DNA of 63,980 nucleotides from Salinicola rhizosphaerae (GTDB lineage Bacteria; Pseudomonadota; Gammaproteobacteria; Pseudomonadales; Halomonadaceae): assembly GCF_014652715.1 (NCBI RefSeq), contig NZ_BMZI01000007.1, forward strand, positions 128,275 to 192,254, in the 5' to 3' direction. Each line of letters opens with the position of its first letter. The stretch's first letter is position 1. The position numbers were made by a program, and so were the translations under genes. The notes below the pieces were generated by a model. That model was not told the DNA's origin. It searched no databases and saw only the letters and a program-made list of their open reading frames with translations. Below, in pieces: positions 9,053-17,285 of the stretch.

Positions 9053-9203
9053 TCGCTTGGCTGCGATGCCGCGCAAGCGCGGCGGATACCAGCGCCCTTA
9101 GACATAAGCGCAATTGTGCGCCCGGCGACGCGTGATCGACACTGAGCTGGCGTCGACTTTGCACGCAAAGTTCATCTTGAACCGTCAAGTTGCCGAGGCT
9201 CTC

Positions 9204-10172
9204 ATGAAAAACAAGCGCTCCCTGCTGCTGGTTTCCGCCCTGCTTTCGCTGTCGCCTGCGGTGCTGGCCGACTATCCGGAAAAGCCGATCACGCTGATCG
9301 TGCCTTGGGCCGCCGGCGGCGGTACCGACGCGACCGCGCGTATCATTGCCTCTTCGCTCGAACAGCAGCTCGGCCAGACCATCAATGTGGTCAATCGCAC
9401 CGGCGGCAGCGGCGTCGTCGGCCACACCGCCATCGCCAACGCCCGGCCCGACGGCTACACCTTGGGGCTGGCGACGGTCGAAGTCGCGATGATGCACTGG
9501 CAGGGGCTGACCGGCCTGACCTATCAGGATTTCACACCGATCGCCCAGATCAATTTCGACTCCGCCAGCCTGTCGGTGACCCAGGACTCCGAATTCGACG
9601 ACATCGAGGATTTCATCACCCAGGTGAAGGAGCACCCGCAGGGAACCTATACCGCCTCCGGTACCGGGCTGGGCGGTATCTGGCATGTAGCACTGAACGG
9701 TTTCCTGATGGAGCAGGACATCCCCGCCGGCAAGATTACCTGGGTGCCCAGCCAAGGAACCGCGCCGGCGATGACGGAGCTTGCCTCCGACAGCATAGAC
9801 CTGGTCGCTTCGTCGCTGCCGGAGGCTCGCGCGATGATCGATGCGGGCGAAATTCGCAGTCTGGGTGTCATGACGCCTGACCGGCTCGAGGGATTCCCGA
9901 AGATCCCGACGATGCACGAGCAGATCGACAGCGACTTCACCATGGGCGCCTGGCGCGGCATCGTCGGCCCCAAAGGCATGGAAGAAGATGTCGTCGCCAA
10001 GCTCGAGACGGCACTCAAGCAAGCCTACGACAGCGACGCCTATCAGCAGTTCATGGCCAAACAGGGGTATGGTGTGGTCTGGCGCGATGCCGAAGGCTTC
10101 CAGCAGCTGATGGCCGAGGACGACGAGAAATTCGGACGCGTCATGGGCGAAATGGGCTTGACCCCAGAGTGA
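9204..10172 (+). CDS. Tripartite tricarboxylate transporter (TctC/Bug) solute-binding protein
   Basis: This periplasmic binding protein has about 322 residues and a clear Sec signal peptide (MKNKRSLLLV to VLA-DYP). The mature start YPEKPITLIVPWAAGG and the GGTDATAR loop are the hallmark of the TctC/Bug family. These bind carboxylates and other small polar ligands for TctAB permeases. No TctA or TctB gene is adjacent, so this is an orphan receptor, which is common in the family. It lies 77 bases upstream of a HpcH/HpaI aldolase on the same strand. This suggests a substrate related to a hydroxy-oxo acid, though the link is only positional. Confidence 0.92.
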   Translation: MKNKRSLLLVSALLSLSPAVLADYPEKPITLIVPWAAGGGTDATARIIASSLEQQLGQTINVVNRTGGSGVVGHTAIANARPDGYTLGLATVEVAMMHWQGLTGLTYQDFTPIAQINFDSASLSVTQDSEFDDIEDFITQVKEHPQGTYTASGTGLGGIWHVALNGFLMEQDIPAGKITWVPSQGTAPAMTELASDSIDLVASSLPEARAMIDAGEIRSLGVMTPDRLEGFPKIPTMHEQIDSDFTMGAWRGIVGPKGMEEDVVAKLETALKQAYDSDAYQQFMAKQGYGVVWRDAEGFQQLMAEDDEKFGRVMGEMGLTPE

Positions 10173-10249
10173 ACCTTTTCTTGCCCCTCGCATCACCGAA
10201 AACGCTTTCAAGCTGACTCTCTTATCCGCGTCATACCAGGAGTGCGCCG

Positions 10250-11047
10250 ATGCTGCTGCCGACCAATCGCTTCCAATCTCTCCTGACCGGTGAACCGCGC
10301 TACGGTTGCTGGGCAGGGTTCGGGACCGGATATGCCACCGAAATTCTCGCAACGACCGGATTTGACTGGCTATTGATCGATGGCGAACACGCGCCCAATA
10401 CCGTGCCATCGATTCTGGCTCAGCTGCAGGCAGTGGCCCCCTACGCCAGCGCGCCGGTCGTGCGTGCGGTCAATCACGACCCGGCACTGATCAAGCAACT
10501 GCTCGATATCGGCGCACAGACGCTGATGATCCCGATGGTGGAGAGCGCCGAGCAGGCGGCCAACCTGGTCGCCGCCACCCGGTACCCGCCGCACGGCTTT
10601 CGCGGTGTCGGCGGCGGGCTGACCCGCGCGACCCGCTGGGACGGCGTGGAAAATTATCTGGCGACCGCCCACGAGGAGCTGTGCCTGATCGTGCAGGTCG
10701 AATCGCAAGGCGGCGTGGACAATGCCGAAGCCATCGCCGGCACGCCAGGCATCGACGCGGTCTTCGTCGGCCCTGTCGACCTCTCGACCGGAGTCGGTCA
10801 CGTCGGCAACCCCAATCACCCGGAGGTACAGGCAATGATTCGCCACACCTTCGAAGCCACCAAGGCAGCCGGCAAGGCCGCGGGAATTCTGGCGCCTGCC
10901 GAGGCAGACGCCAGGCGCTATGCCGAATGGGGGTTCGACTTCATCGCCGTCGGTATCGATATCTCTCTGCTCCGTCAGGCCGCACTCGAAACGCTCTCCC
11001 GCTACAGGCCGGAAACACCCAAGGCAAGCTCGACTCTGGGTTACTGA
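10250..11047 (+). CDS. hpaI: HpcH/HpaI family aldolase
   Basis: The 265-residue protein is a class II, metal-dependent pyruvate aldolase with a TIM barrel. IDGEHAPN near residue 43 holds a catalytic His region. VQVESQGGVDN contains the metal-binding Glu, and FVGPVDLSTGVG the phosphate/pyruvate loop with its Asp. Members cleave 4-hydroxy-2-oxo acids into pyruvate and an aldehyde. HpaI uses 4-hydroxy-2-oxoheptanedioate and GarL uses 5-keto-4-deoxyglucarate. No homoprotocatechuate genes are nearby, so the natural substrate is uncertain and the symbol names the family. It probably works with the preceding binding protein. Confidence 0.85.
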   Translation: MLLPTNRFQSLLTGEPRYGCWAGFGTGYATEILATTGFDWLLIDGEHAPNTVPSILAQLQAVAPYASAPVVRAVNHDPALIKQLLDIGAQTLMIPMVESAEQAANLVAATRYPPHGFRGVGGGLTRATRWDGVENYLATAHEELCLIVQVESQGGVDNAEAIAGTPGIDAVFVGPVDLSTGVGHVGNPNHPEVQAMIRHTFEATKAAGKAAGILAPAEADARRYAEWGFDFIAVGIDISLLRQAALETLSRYRPETPKASSTLGY

Positions 11048-11106
11048 GCGTCCGGCACATTGCGCGCGACGAACGACGTCTCGTACCACCAGCGAGGACT
11101 AACAGC

Positions 11107-11137
11107 AAAAGCCCCGGTCACATCCTGTGACCGGGGC
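11107..11137 (-). terminator. Rho-independent terminator of the DUF1127 gene
   Basis: A perfect 12-base stem (GCCCCGGTCACA with its complement) around a TCC loop. A T-run follows it on the minus strand only, five bases past the stop of the minus-strand gene. It may also stop transcripts from the aldolase gene. Confidence 0.85.
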
Positions 11138-11141
11138 CGAT

Positions 11142-11414
11142 CTAAGCCAGCTTTGCTCCGCAGTGCCGACAGATTCCGGGGTCATCATGAACTCCCCCCG
11201 TTATCGCATCACTAGCGGCAGCTTCAGCGTTTTCATGCGCCTTTCGAGTTATCGGTACCGGCGTGATCGATACGATCTCGCCTTCCTCCCAACGGAGACC
11301 GATGTCTTTCATCATATGATCACTGAGATGAGACAGTGCTCGGTAGTCTTCGTGTAACTGGTGACGGGTCTGCCGTTTTCTTTTCAACGAACTGATGATA
11401 CGACGATAAATCAT
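11142..11414 (-). CDS. DUF1127 domain small protein
   Basis: About 90 residues. The centre carries the DUF1127 pattern (YRALSHLSDHMMKDIGLRW), an Arg-rich helix pair ending in the conserved Asp-Ile-Gly-Leu. The C-terminal tail has two Cys (CRHCGAKLA) and reads like half a zinc ribbon. Small DUF1127 proteins in proteobacteria affect RNA turnover and phosphate or carbon metabolism in a few studied cases, but most are unknown. Start ATG 11414 has GGAG upstream. The frame is also open to a GTG at 11447. Confidence 0.85.
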   Translation of the reverse strand: MIYRRIISSLKRKRQTRHQLHEDYRALSHLSDHMMKDIGLRWEEGEIVSITPVPITRKAHENAEAAASDAITGGVHDDPGICRHCGAKLA

Positions 11415-11970
11415 GATTCCGATCTCCGTTACGCGGAGGCCGGACACGAATCGCAGCAGAAAAAGAGAAGAGGCTGACTAACTTTCTCGACCGCGACGAG
11501 TGCCGCGGCCGGTGATGTTTTTTCAGTCCGAAATCCGCGACGTAACACGCACTCGCATACCATGACGGCGCACGGTATTCGATAGTGATAGGCAGGTCGG
11601 GCGATGAAAAAGCATCAGGAATTTCCGCAAATCAATGAGCCCTGGTTTCGGGCATGGATGAGTTGAAAATCGAGTTATCGATCCTCAACTCATTCTGATT
11701 AAACGCAACCGTCGATCAAGCGTCAACCACGAGATCACAAAATAATGGTCCATGCGGTATTCATCAGTAAATCCGTGAACAGAAAACGCGAGTAATCTGC
11801 GCAGCGTGACTTTCCGAAGCGATGTGACTTTCCGGAGAGATCGGATGAGAGAGTGTTTTCATCCGATCAAGGACATAATCTCGCAAGCCATCAAAAAATG
11901 CTGCCGCGCCAGTGACGCGACAGCACAACATGACCATTGGCGCTTGTCGCTGGCGCCTGAGCCACGACAT
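11415..11970. other. Non-coding stretch between two small minus-strand genes
   Basis: No gene is convincing here; the open frames inside have no ribosome sites. The stretch is more AT-rich than its surroundings. It probably holds the promoter of the DUF1127 gene and, at 11893-11925, the terminator of the YjfB-like gene. The ten-base string GTGACTTTCC occurs twice at about 11806-11837, as a short direct repeat. Confidence 0.5.
11893..11925 (-). terminator. Rho-independent terminator of the YjfB-like gene
   Basis: Read on the minus strand, a ten-base stem with one G-U pair and a seven-base loop is followed by six T residues. It lies about 45 bases past the stop of the YjfB-like gene. Confidence 0.85.
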
Positions 11971-12174
11971 TCAAGCGTAAGTGTTGATCTGCGTGCCGAG
12001 ACTACCCGTGGTGGCAAGCGTCGTGCTCGGCGCCACGGAGGACATCAACTGCTCGATATGGGCAGCCTGTCCGTCGAGGGATTGCTTGAGCAGACTACTC
12101 TGCGCTTGCTGTTCCTGCTTGACCTGTTGCAGCGCCAGCGCTGAGCCGACGGCAGCATTCACGGCGGTATCCAT
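11971..12174 (-). CDS. YjfB-family putative motility protein
   Basis: The 67-residue protein begins MDTAVNAAV, has a helical Gln-rich middle (QQVKQEQQAQ), and ends with a Thr/Gly-rich tail finishing GTQINTYA. This layout matches the YjfB-like family annotated as putative motility proteins and seen in many flagellated bacteria. Its role has not been shown. ATG 12174 has GGAGTGAGA in front of it. A terminator follows the gene. No flagellar gene is adjacent. Confidence 0.75.
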   Translation of the reverse strand: MDTAVNAAVGSALALQQVKQEQQAQSSLLKQSLDGQAAHIEQLMSSVAPSTTLATTGSLGTQINTYA

Positions 12175-12361
12175 TCTCACTCCTCTCTACGGATTGAAAT
12201 CTTTGGCCTATCGTCCTTCAGTATGACTATCGGCGCCGCGCGACGATGCTTTAACACGACGATGTTTTGATATGACGATGCCTTAACACGCCCCTCGAAC
12301 CGCCGGGTGTCCTACGCTGTCAGCAGTAGTGATCAGCCCATCGATCAACGGAAATTCGACT

Positions 12362-13048
12362 ATGCCAGGTAACCGTCCAGCTCGCGCCCCGATTCCTCCC
12401 CCGCTCCCACGTCACCCCTCGCGGTGCGCCACCCTCGGGATGCTGCTTGCCGCGCCGCTCGTGCTCGGCGCCTGTCAGGCGCATGGGCCCGATCAGATGG
12501 GCTCCCCAAGACCCGCCGACCGGGGCGCGCCAACCACGACGACCTTTAGCGCCCCCGACCATGAGATCGCCGTCACCTATGACGCGACATTCGAGCGCCT
12601 CGACGCCCCCGAGGATGGCTACTTCGACAATGGCAGCTGGGCGTCAGAGGCTGGTGACGACGGTGAGCGCCTGCTGACGCTGTCACTGCCCGACTCCGAC
12701 GAGATCACCACCGGCCTCTGGCGACTCGGTACCAGCCGAAACGCGAGGGCGCTCGAGACCTGCACCGATGAACCGTCCGACATGTCGTCTGCAGCGCCGG
12801 AGACAGTGCGCATCGGGGGCCATGATTTCGTCTCCTTCACCGTCGGCGACGCCGGCATGAGTCACTTCCAGTCGATTCACGCCTATCGCGCCGTGGTCGA
12901 CGATACCTGTTACGCCATCGACCTCATCGTCCAGGGGACCCGAGGCGATGTCTACGATCCGCCGAGGCCAGCCCCATTCAGCCAGGATGCGGCCATGGCG
13001 CGTCTGCGCACGATCAACACCGGCGTCTCGTTCCCGTCAGGCCACTGA
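12362..13048 (+). CDS. Predicted outer-envelope lipoprotein of unknown function
   Basis: The 228-residue protein has a long N-terminal signal with the lipobox LVLGAC. The Cys at about residue 36 is the expected lipidation site. The mature part has no family I recognise. It has a Gly/Pro-poor beta-rich core with isolated Cys residues (LETCTDEPS, DDTCYAIDL) that could form a disulfide, typical of periplasmic domains. It is transcribed towards nfo, 92 bases away. The start is uncertain because the frame is open 11 codons further upstream. Confidence 0.7.
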   Translation: MPGNRPARAPIPPPLPRHPSRCATLGMLLAAPLVLGACQAHGPDQMGSPRPADRGAPTTTTFSAPDHEIAVTYDATFERLDAPEDGYFDNGSWASEAGDDGERLLTLSLPDSDEITTGLWRLGTSRNARALETCTDEPSDMSSAAPETVRIGGHDFVSFTVGDAGMSHFQSIHAYRAVVDDTCYAIDLIVQGTRGDVYDPPRPAPFSQDAAMARLRTINTGVSFPSGH

Positions 13049-13140
13049 GACTCGCGGGAGACCCCGAACAATGGGTCGAGGCAGCCCGCAGGCCCGGCTG
13101 GTAAACTCCCTCCGCTTGCAGATCAGGAATACGATTTATC

Positions 13141-13986
13141 ATGAAAACCATCGGAGCCCACGTCAGCGCGGCCGGCGGGGTCGACCAGGCCGTGGCCCGC
13201 GCCGTCGAGATCGGCGCCAACGCCTTCGCGCTATTCACCAAGAACCAGCGCCAGTGGAAAGCGAAACCGTTGGCGGAGGAGACGATCGCCGCGTTCAAGC
13301 AGGCGTGTCGAGATCACGGCTTCTCACCGGCCCAGATCCTGCCCCACGACAGTTACCTGATCAATCTGGGTCACCCCGAACCGGAAGCGCTCGCGAAGTC
13401 GCGTGCTGCCTTTCTCGACGAGTGCCAACGCTGCGAGCAGCTGGGCCTCACGCTGCTCAATTTTCACCCTGGCAGCCACCTGGGGCGAATCAGCGAGAGC
13501 GAGTGCCTCAAACGCATCGCCGACTCGATCAACGAGACACACGCCGCGACCGAATTCGTCGTTGCCGTGATCGAGAACACCGCTGGTCAGGGATCGAATC
13601 TCGGCTTCCGTTTCGAGCAGCTCGCCGAGATCATCGACCAGGTCGAGGACAAGTCCCGCGTCGGCGCCTGCATCGACACCTGCCACGCCTTCGCCGCCGG
13701 CTACGACCTGCGCAGCGCCGAGGACGCGATCGCCATGCTCGATACGTTTGCGTCGGTCGTCGGTATCGAGTTTCTGCGAGGCATGCACTTGAACGATGCC
13801 AAGAGTGCGTTCGCCAGCCGCGTCGACCGCCACCACAGCCTGGGCAAGGGCAATATCGGTCTGGACGGCTTCGCGGCGCTGATGCGCGACTCGCGTACCG
13901 ACGACATTCCGCTGATCCTGGAAACCGTCGAGCCGGCAATCTGGCCTGACGAAATTCAATGGCTGCGCGATCAGTCACTCACCTGA
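13141..13986 (+). CDS. nfo: Endonuclease IV (AP endonuclease)
   Basis: Nfo cleaves DNA 5' of abasic sites in base-excision repair. The 281-residue protein shows all the trinuclear zinc-site motifs in order: [61 protein letters not shown] and LETVEP. The length is normal. The start at 13141 has CAGGA upstream. It is followed 19 bases later by a small membrane protein, possibly in the same transcript. No SoxR or SoxS site can be recognised. Confidence 0.97.
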   Translation: MKTIGAHVSAAGGVDQAVARAVEIGANAFALFTKNQRQWKAKPLAEETIAAFKQACRDHGFSPAQILPHDSYLINLGHPEPEALAKSRAAFLDECQRCEQLGLTLLNFHPGSHLGRISESECLKRIADSINETHAATEFVVAVIENTAGQGSNLGFRFEQLAEIIDQVEDKSRVGACIDTCHAFAAGYDLRSAEDAIAMLDTFASVVGIEFLRGMHLNDAKSAFASRVDRHHSLGKGNIGLDGFAALMRDSRTDDIPLILETVEPAIWPDEIQWLRDQSLT

Positions 13987-14005
13987 TATCGGACCTTTTA
14001 TCATC

Positions 14006-14293
14006 ATGGATGGATTCTTCAACTGGCTGGGCGAGGCGCTGGGCAATGTGCTGCGCACCATTGTCGATCTGCTCAACGGGCTGTTCGGCAATGTCTGGGG
14101 CGCCATGGATGGCTTCGTCGACGGCCTGACCGGCGCATTGGGCATCAACAACTCGATCTTCAGCATCGGCGTGCTGATCGTCGGCGTGCTGCTGCTGATC
14201 AACGGCGTACGTGCGCTCCTTCGCGGCGGTATCGTCGGCGGTATCCTCTGGCTGCTCCTCGGCCTGCTGATCCTGAGCTGGCTGATCCGCTGA
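14006..14293 (+). CDS. Small membrane protein of unknown function
   Basis: The 95-residue protein starts with an amphipathic segment rich in Trp, Phe and Asn (GFFNWLGEALGNVL). It ends in two hydrophobic helices (about residues 50-67 and 74-93) separated by a short Arg turn. It follows nfo by 19 bases and may be cotranscribed. I recognise no family. The regular spacing and good coding bias support a real gene. Confidence 0.65.
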   Translation: MDGFFNWLGEALGNVLRTIVDLLNGLFGNVWGAMDGFVDGLTGALGINNSIFSIGVLIVGVLLLINGVRALLRGGIVGGILWLLLGLLILSWLIR

Positions 14294-14518
14294 TATCGCG
14301 AGGCCGCCTGCTCCATGGCTGCGCGCTCGATACGCCGGGCTTCAACGGCGCCCAGGGTCTAGTGGCGCGAATCGTTCTTGCTGCCGAACTTGTCAATCGT
14401 GTTGCCGTCTACCACCTTGAGACCACACCGAGGCGTTGATTAGCGACCTATCGACAACCGGGGTCGCCGCTTCTCGAGGAAACCTGATAGCCGGGAAATC
14501 GGACAAGGAGTCAGCAGC

Positions 14519-15994
14519 ATGAGTCAGGCACTCAAATCGCAGCAGAACGGCGTCGATGTCTACAACCAGTTCATCGGCGGGCAGTGGATCGAGGGTAAGA
14601 GCGAGCTGCTCGACGTGATCAACCCCGCCACGGGCGAGGTGATTGCGAAAGTCACCATGGCTGACGAAAAGATGGCCGACGACGCGCTGAAGGCGGCGCA
14701 ACAGGCGTTTCCCGCCTGGTCGCGCAAGACCGCCGTCGAACGCGCCGATCATCTCTATCGGCTGATCGAATTGATCCAGCAGCACCGTGACAGGCTGGCT
14801 CGACTGATCACGACCGAACAGGGCAAGCCGCTAGCCGAGGCGGATGCCGACGTCGGCATGTGCTGCGATCTGATTCGCTTCGCCGCCGAGAATACCCGCC
14901 GTCTGGAGGGTGACATCATCCCCGCCGACGACCCGGACGAGCAGATCTGGATTCAGAAAGTGCCGCATGGCGTCGTCGTCGGCATCACCGCATGGAACTT
15001 CCCCGCCGCCCTGGTCGGGCGCAAGGTCGGCCCCGCGCTCGCCGCCGGTAATACCATCGTGCTCAAGCCCTCGGAGGAGACGCCACTCACCGCACTCGAG
15101 ATTGTCGAGCTGGCGCGCCAGGCCGGCATTCCGGATGGCGTCATCAACCTGGTCAATGGACGCGGCCGCGACGTCGGCAATCATCTCGTCACCAGCCCGA
15201 TCACTCAGCTCGTCAGCATGACCGGCAGCGTGCGCGGCGGTCGCGAGATCAACAAGGCCGCCGCAGAGCACCTGAAGATCGTTCGCCTCGAGCTAGGCGG
15301 CAAGGCGCCATTCATCGTGCTCGACGACGCCGACCTCGACCCCGCCGTCGATGCCGCCATCGCCTCGCGCTACAGCAACTGTGGCCAGGTCTGCACCTGC
15401 AATGAACGCATGTACGTGCAGTCGGGTATCTTCGAGCGGTTTCTCGAGCGCTTCAAGACGCGCGTCGAGGCGCTCAAGGTCGGCAACCCGCTGACCGACA
15501 AGGATGTCGACATGGGTCCCAAGATCAACGCCGCCGAACTCGACAAAATTCATGACATGGTGACGCGAGCCCAGAGCCAGGGCGCGACTCTGTTGACTGG
15601 CGGCCAGCGCCTGACCGGCGGCGACTACGACAAGGGCAACTACTACGCGCCGACGATCCTGACCGACGTCAACAACGACATGGACATCATGAAGCAGGAG
15701 ATCTTCGGCCCGGTAGCTCCGATCATGAAGGTCGATAGCTTCGAACAGGCGATGGAATATGCCAACGCCTCCGAATACGGCCTGTCGGCCTACGTTTTCA
15801 CCCAGAACGTGAAGCATCTGATGGCGCTCACCCGGGAGCTGGATTTCGGCGAGATCTACGTCAACCGCGGGGCCGGCGAATCCGTCCAGGGCTTCCACAA
15901 GGGCTACCGCAACAGCGGCCTGGGCGGGGAAGACGGCAAATACGGCCTCGAGGCTTACGTGAAGAGCAAGACGATGTACGTCCACTACGCCTGA
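14519..15994 (+). CDS. aldA: Lactaldehyde/glycolaldehyde dehydrogenase (AldA type)
   Basis: The 491-residue NAD-dependent aldehyde dehydrogenase has the Rossmann part with GITAWNFP and MTGSVRGGREI. The catalytic Glu lies in LELGGKAPF and the catalytic Cys in SNCGQVCTCNERMYV. The NCGQVC(N/T)C(A/N)ER form and the terminal GFHKGYRNSGLGGEDGKYGL follow E. coli AldA rather than betaine or succinate semialdehyde enzymes. AldA oxidises L-lactaldehyde and glycolaldehyde. A gldA gene follows 102 bases later on the same strand. The two may handle short hydroxy-aldehydes or diols together; this is inference. Confidence 0.88.
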   Translation: MSQALKSQQNGVDVYNQFIGGQWIEGKSELLDVINPATGEVIAKVTMADEKMADDALKAAQQAFPAWSRKTAVERADHLYRLIELIQQHRDRLARLITTEQGKPLAEADADVGMCCDLIRFAAENTRRLEGDIIPADDPDEQIWIQKVPHGVVVGITAWNFPAALVGRKVGPALAAGNTIVLKPSEETPLTALEIVELARQAGIPDGVINLVNGRGRDVGNHLVTSPITQLVSMTGSVRGGREINKAAAEHLKIVRLELGGKAPFIVLDDADLDPAVDAAIASRYSNCGQVCTCNERMYVQSGIFERFLERFKTRVEALKVGNPLTDKDVDMGPKINAAELDKIHDMVTRAQSQGATLLTGGQRLTGGDYDKGNYYAPTILTDVNNDMDIMKQEIFGPVAPIMKVDSFEQAMEYANASEYGLSAYVFTQNVKHLMALTRELDFGEIYVNRGAGESVQGFHKGYRNSGLGGEDGKYGLEAYVKSKTMYVHYA

Positions 15995-16096
15995 GGTTTA
16001 TGCCTAAATCACGCCTAAGTGGCGCCGTGTACACCGAGAGACACGCTTGCCGACGCCCGGCGGCCATCTCGGGCAGTATTGACATCAGGAGTCAAC

Positions 16097-17194
16097 GTGA
16101 GCCAGTTCATCTTCGCATCTCCACGCAAGTACGTTCAGGGTGCCGGCGTGCTCGACCGGCTCGGCGAGCAGGTCGCTGAGCTTGCCACCAACGCCTTCGT
16201 GATGGCGGACGATATCGTCTGGGGCCTGGTCGGCGAGCGCACTCGCGCGTCACTCGACGAAGCCAGCGTCAGCTATCACTACGAGCGCTTCAACGGCGAG
16301 GCGTCGAACAACGAGATTCGGCGCCTGGCCGACATAGCGCGTGGACAGAAAACTGCGCTAGTGATCGGCGTCGGCGGTGGCAAGACGCTCGATACGGCCA
16401 AGGCAGTCGCCGACGAGCTCGACCAGCCGGTCGTGATCGTACCGACGATCGCTTCGACCGACGCGCCCTGCTCCGCCCTTTCCGTGATCTACACCGACGA
16501 AGGCGTATTCGACAGCTACCGTTTCTACAAGCGCAATCCGGATCTGGTGGTCGTGGATACCCACGTCTGCGCGCAGGCCCCGGTGCGACTGTTCGCCTCC
16601 GGTATCGCCGATGGCCTTGCCACCTTTGTCGAGGCGCAGGCGGTCAAGCGCTCGCACGCAAAATCGATGGTGGGCGGCGACCCGACCATTGCCGGCATGG
16701 CGATCGCCGAGGCGTGCGAAGAGACGCTGCTGACCTGGGGTTACAGCGCCTGTGAAGCCGTCAAGCGCCAGGTGGTGGCGCCTGCGGTGGAGGCAGTTGT
16801 CGAGGCCAGCACGCTGCTCTCCGGACTCGGTTTCGAGAACGGCGGGCTGGCGGGTGCGCACGCCATCCATAATGGCTTCACCGCGGTCGAGGGCGATATC
16901 CATCACATGACCCACGGCGAGAAAGTGGCGTACGGCACCTTGACCCAGATGGTGCTCGAGCAGCGTCCGGATCAGGAGATCGAGCAGTATATCCGTTTCT
17001 ACCGCTCGATCGGCATGCCGACGACGCTCAAGGCCATTCACCTTGACGGTGTCGACCGCGAAGGGCTGCTCAAGATCGGCGAACTCGCCAACAGCGATGG
17101 CGATACGCTGAAGAACCTCAATCCGAACCTCACCGCGGCGCAAATTGCCGATGCGATCATCGCGGTCGATGCGTTGAGCCAGACGATCGACTGA
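16097..17194 (+). CDS. gldA: Glycerol dehydrogenase
   Basis: The 365-residue protein is a zinc/iron-dependent polyol dehydrogenase that oxidises glycerol to dihydroxyacetone with NAD. GVGGGKTLDTAKAVAD is the nucleotide-binding loop and ASTDAPCSALSVIY follows it. The metal ligands lie in SGIADGLATF (Asp), GAHAIHNGF (His) and MTHGEKVAYG (His). The GTG start at 16097 is chosen because AGGAG sits six bases before it; the upstream frame has no site. It follows aldA, so a shared role in C2/C3 diol or hydroxyaldehyde use is likely. No dihydroxyacetone kinase is visible in the window. Confidence 0.92.
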   Translation: MSQFIFASPRKYVQGAGVLDRLGEQVAELATNAFVMADDIVWGLVGERTRASLDEASVSYHYERFNGEASNNEIRRLADIARGQKTALVIGVGGGKTLDTAKAVADELDQPVVIVPTIASTDAPCSALSVIYTDEGVFDSYRFYKRNPDLVVVDTHVCAQAPVRLFASGIADGLATFVEAQAVKRSHAKSMVGGDPTIAGMAIAEACEETLLTWGYSACEAVKRQVVAPAVEAVVEASTLLSGLGFENGGLAGAHAIHNGFTAVEGDIHHMTHGEKVAYGTLTQMVLEQRPDQEIEQYIRFYRSIGMPTTLKAIHLDGVDREGLLKIGELANSDGDTLKNLNPNLTAAQIADAIIAVDALSQTID

Positions 17195-17223
17195 ATCAAC
17201 CTTCCACACACAGTTGAACCGTA

Positions 17224-17260
17224 ACGCAGAACGGCCGCTCGATGAGCGGCCGTTCTGCGT
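17224..17260. terminator. Perfect 17-base inverted repeat between convergent gldA and pepN
   Basis: A perfect 17-base stem with a GAT loop lies midway between two convergent stops. It has no T-run, but the length and position fit a two-way terminator. Confidence 0.75.
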
Positions 17261-17285
17261 CAGGACATCAGCCCGCGAAGCCGTG

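Noticed and set aside
11764-12144. Open frames around the YjfB-like gene on both strands
   Set aside because: They run through a terminator or overlap the better-supported small gene, and lack start signals.
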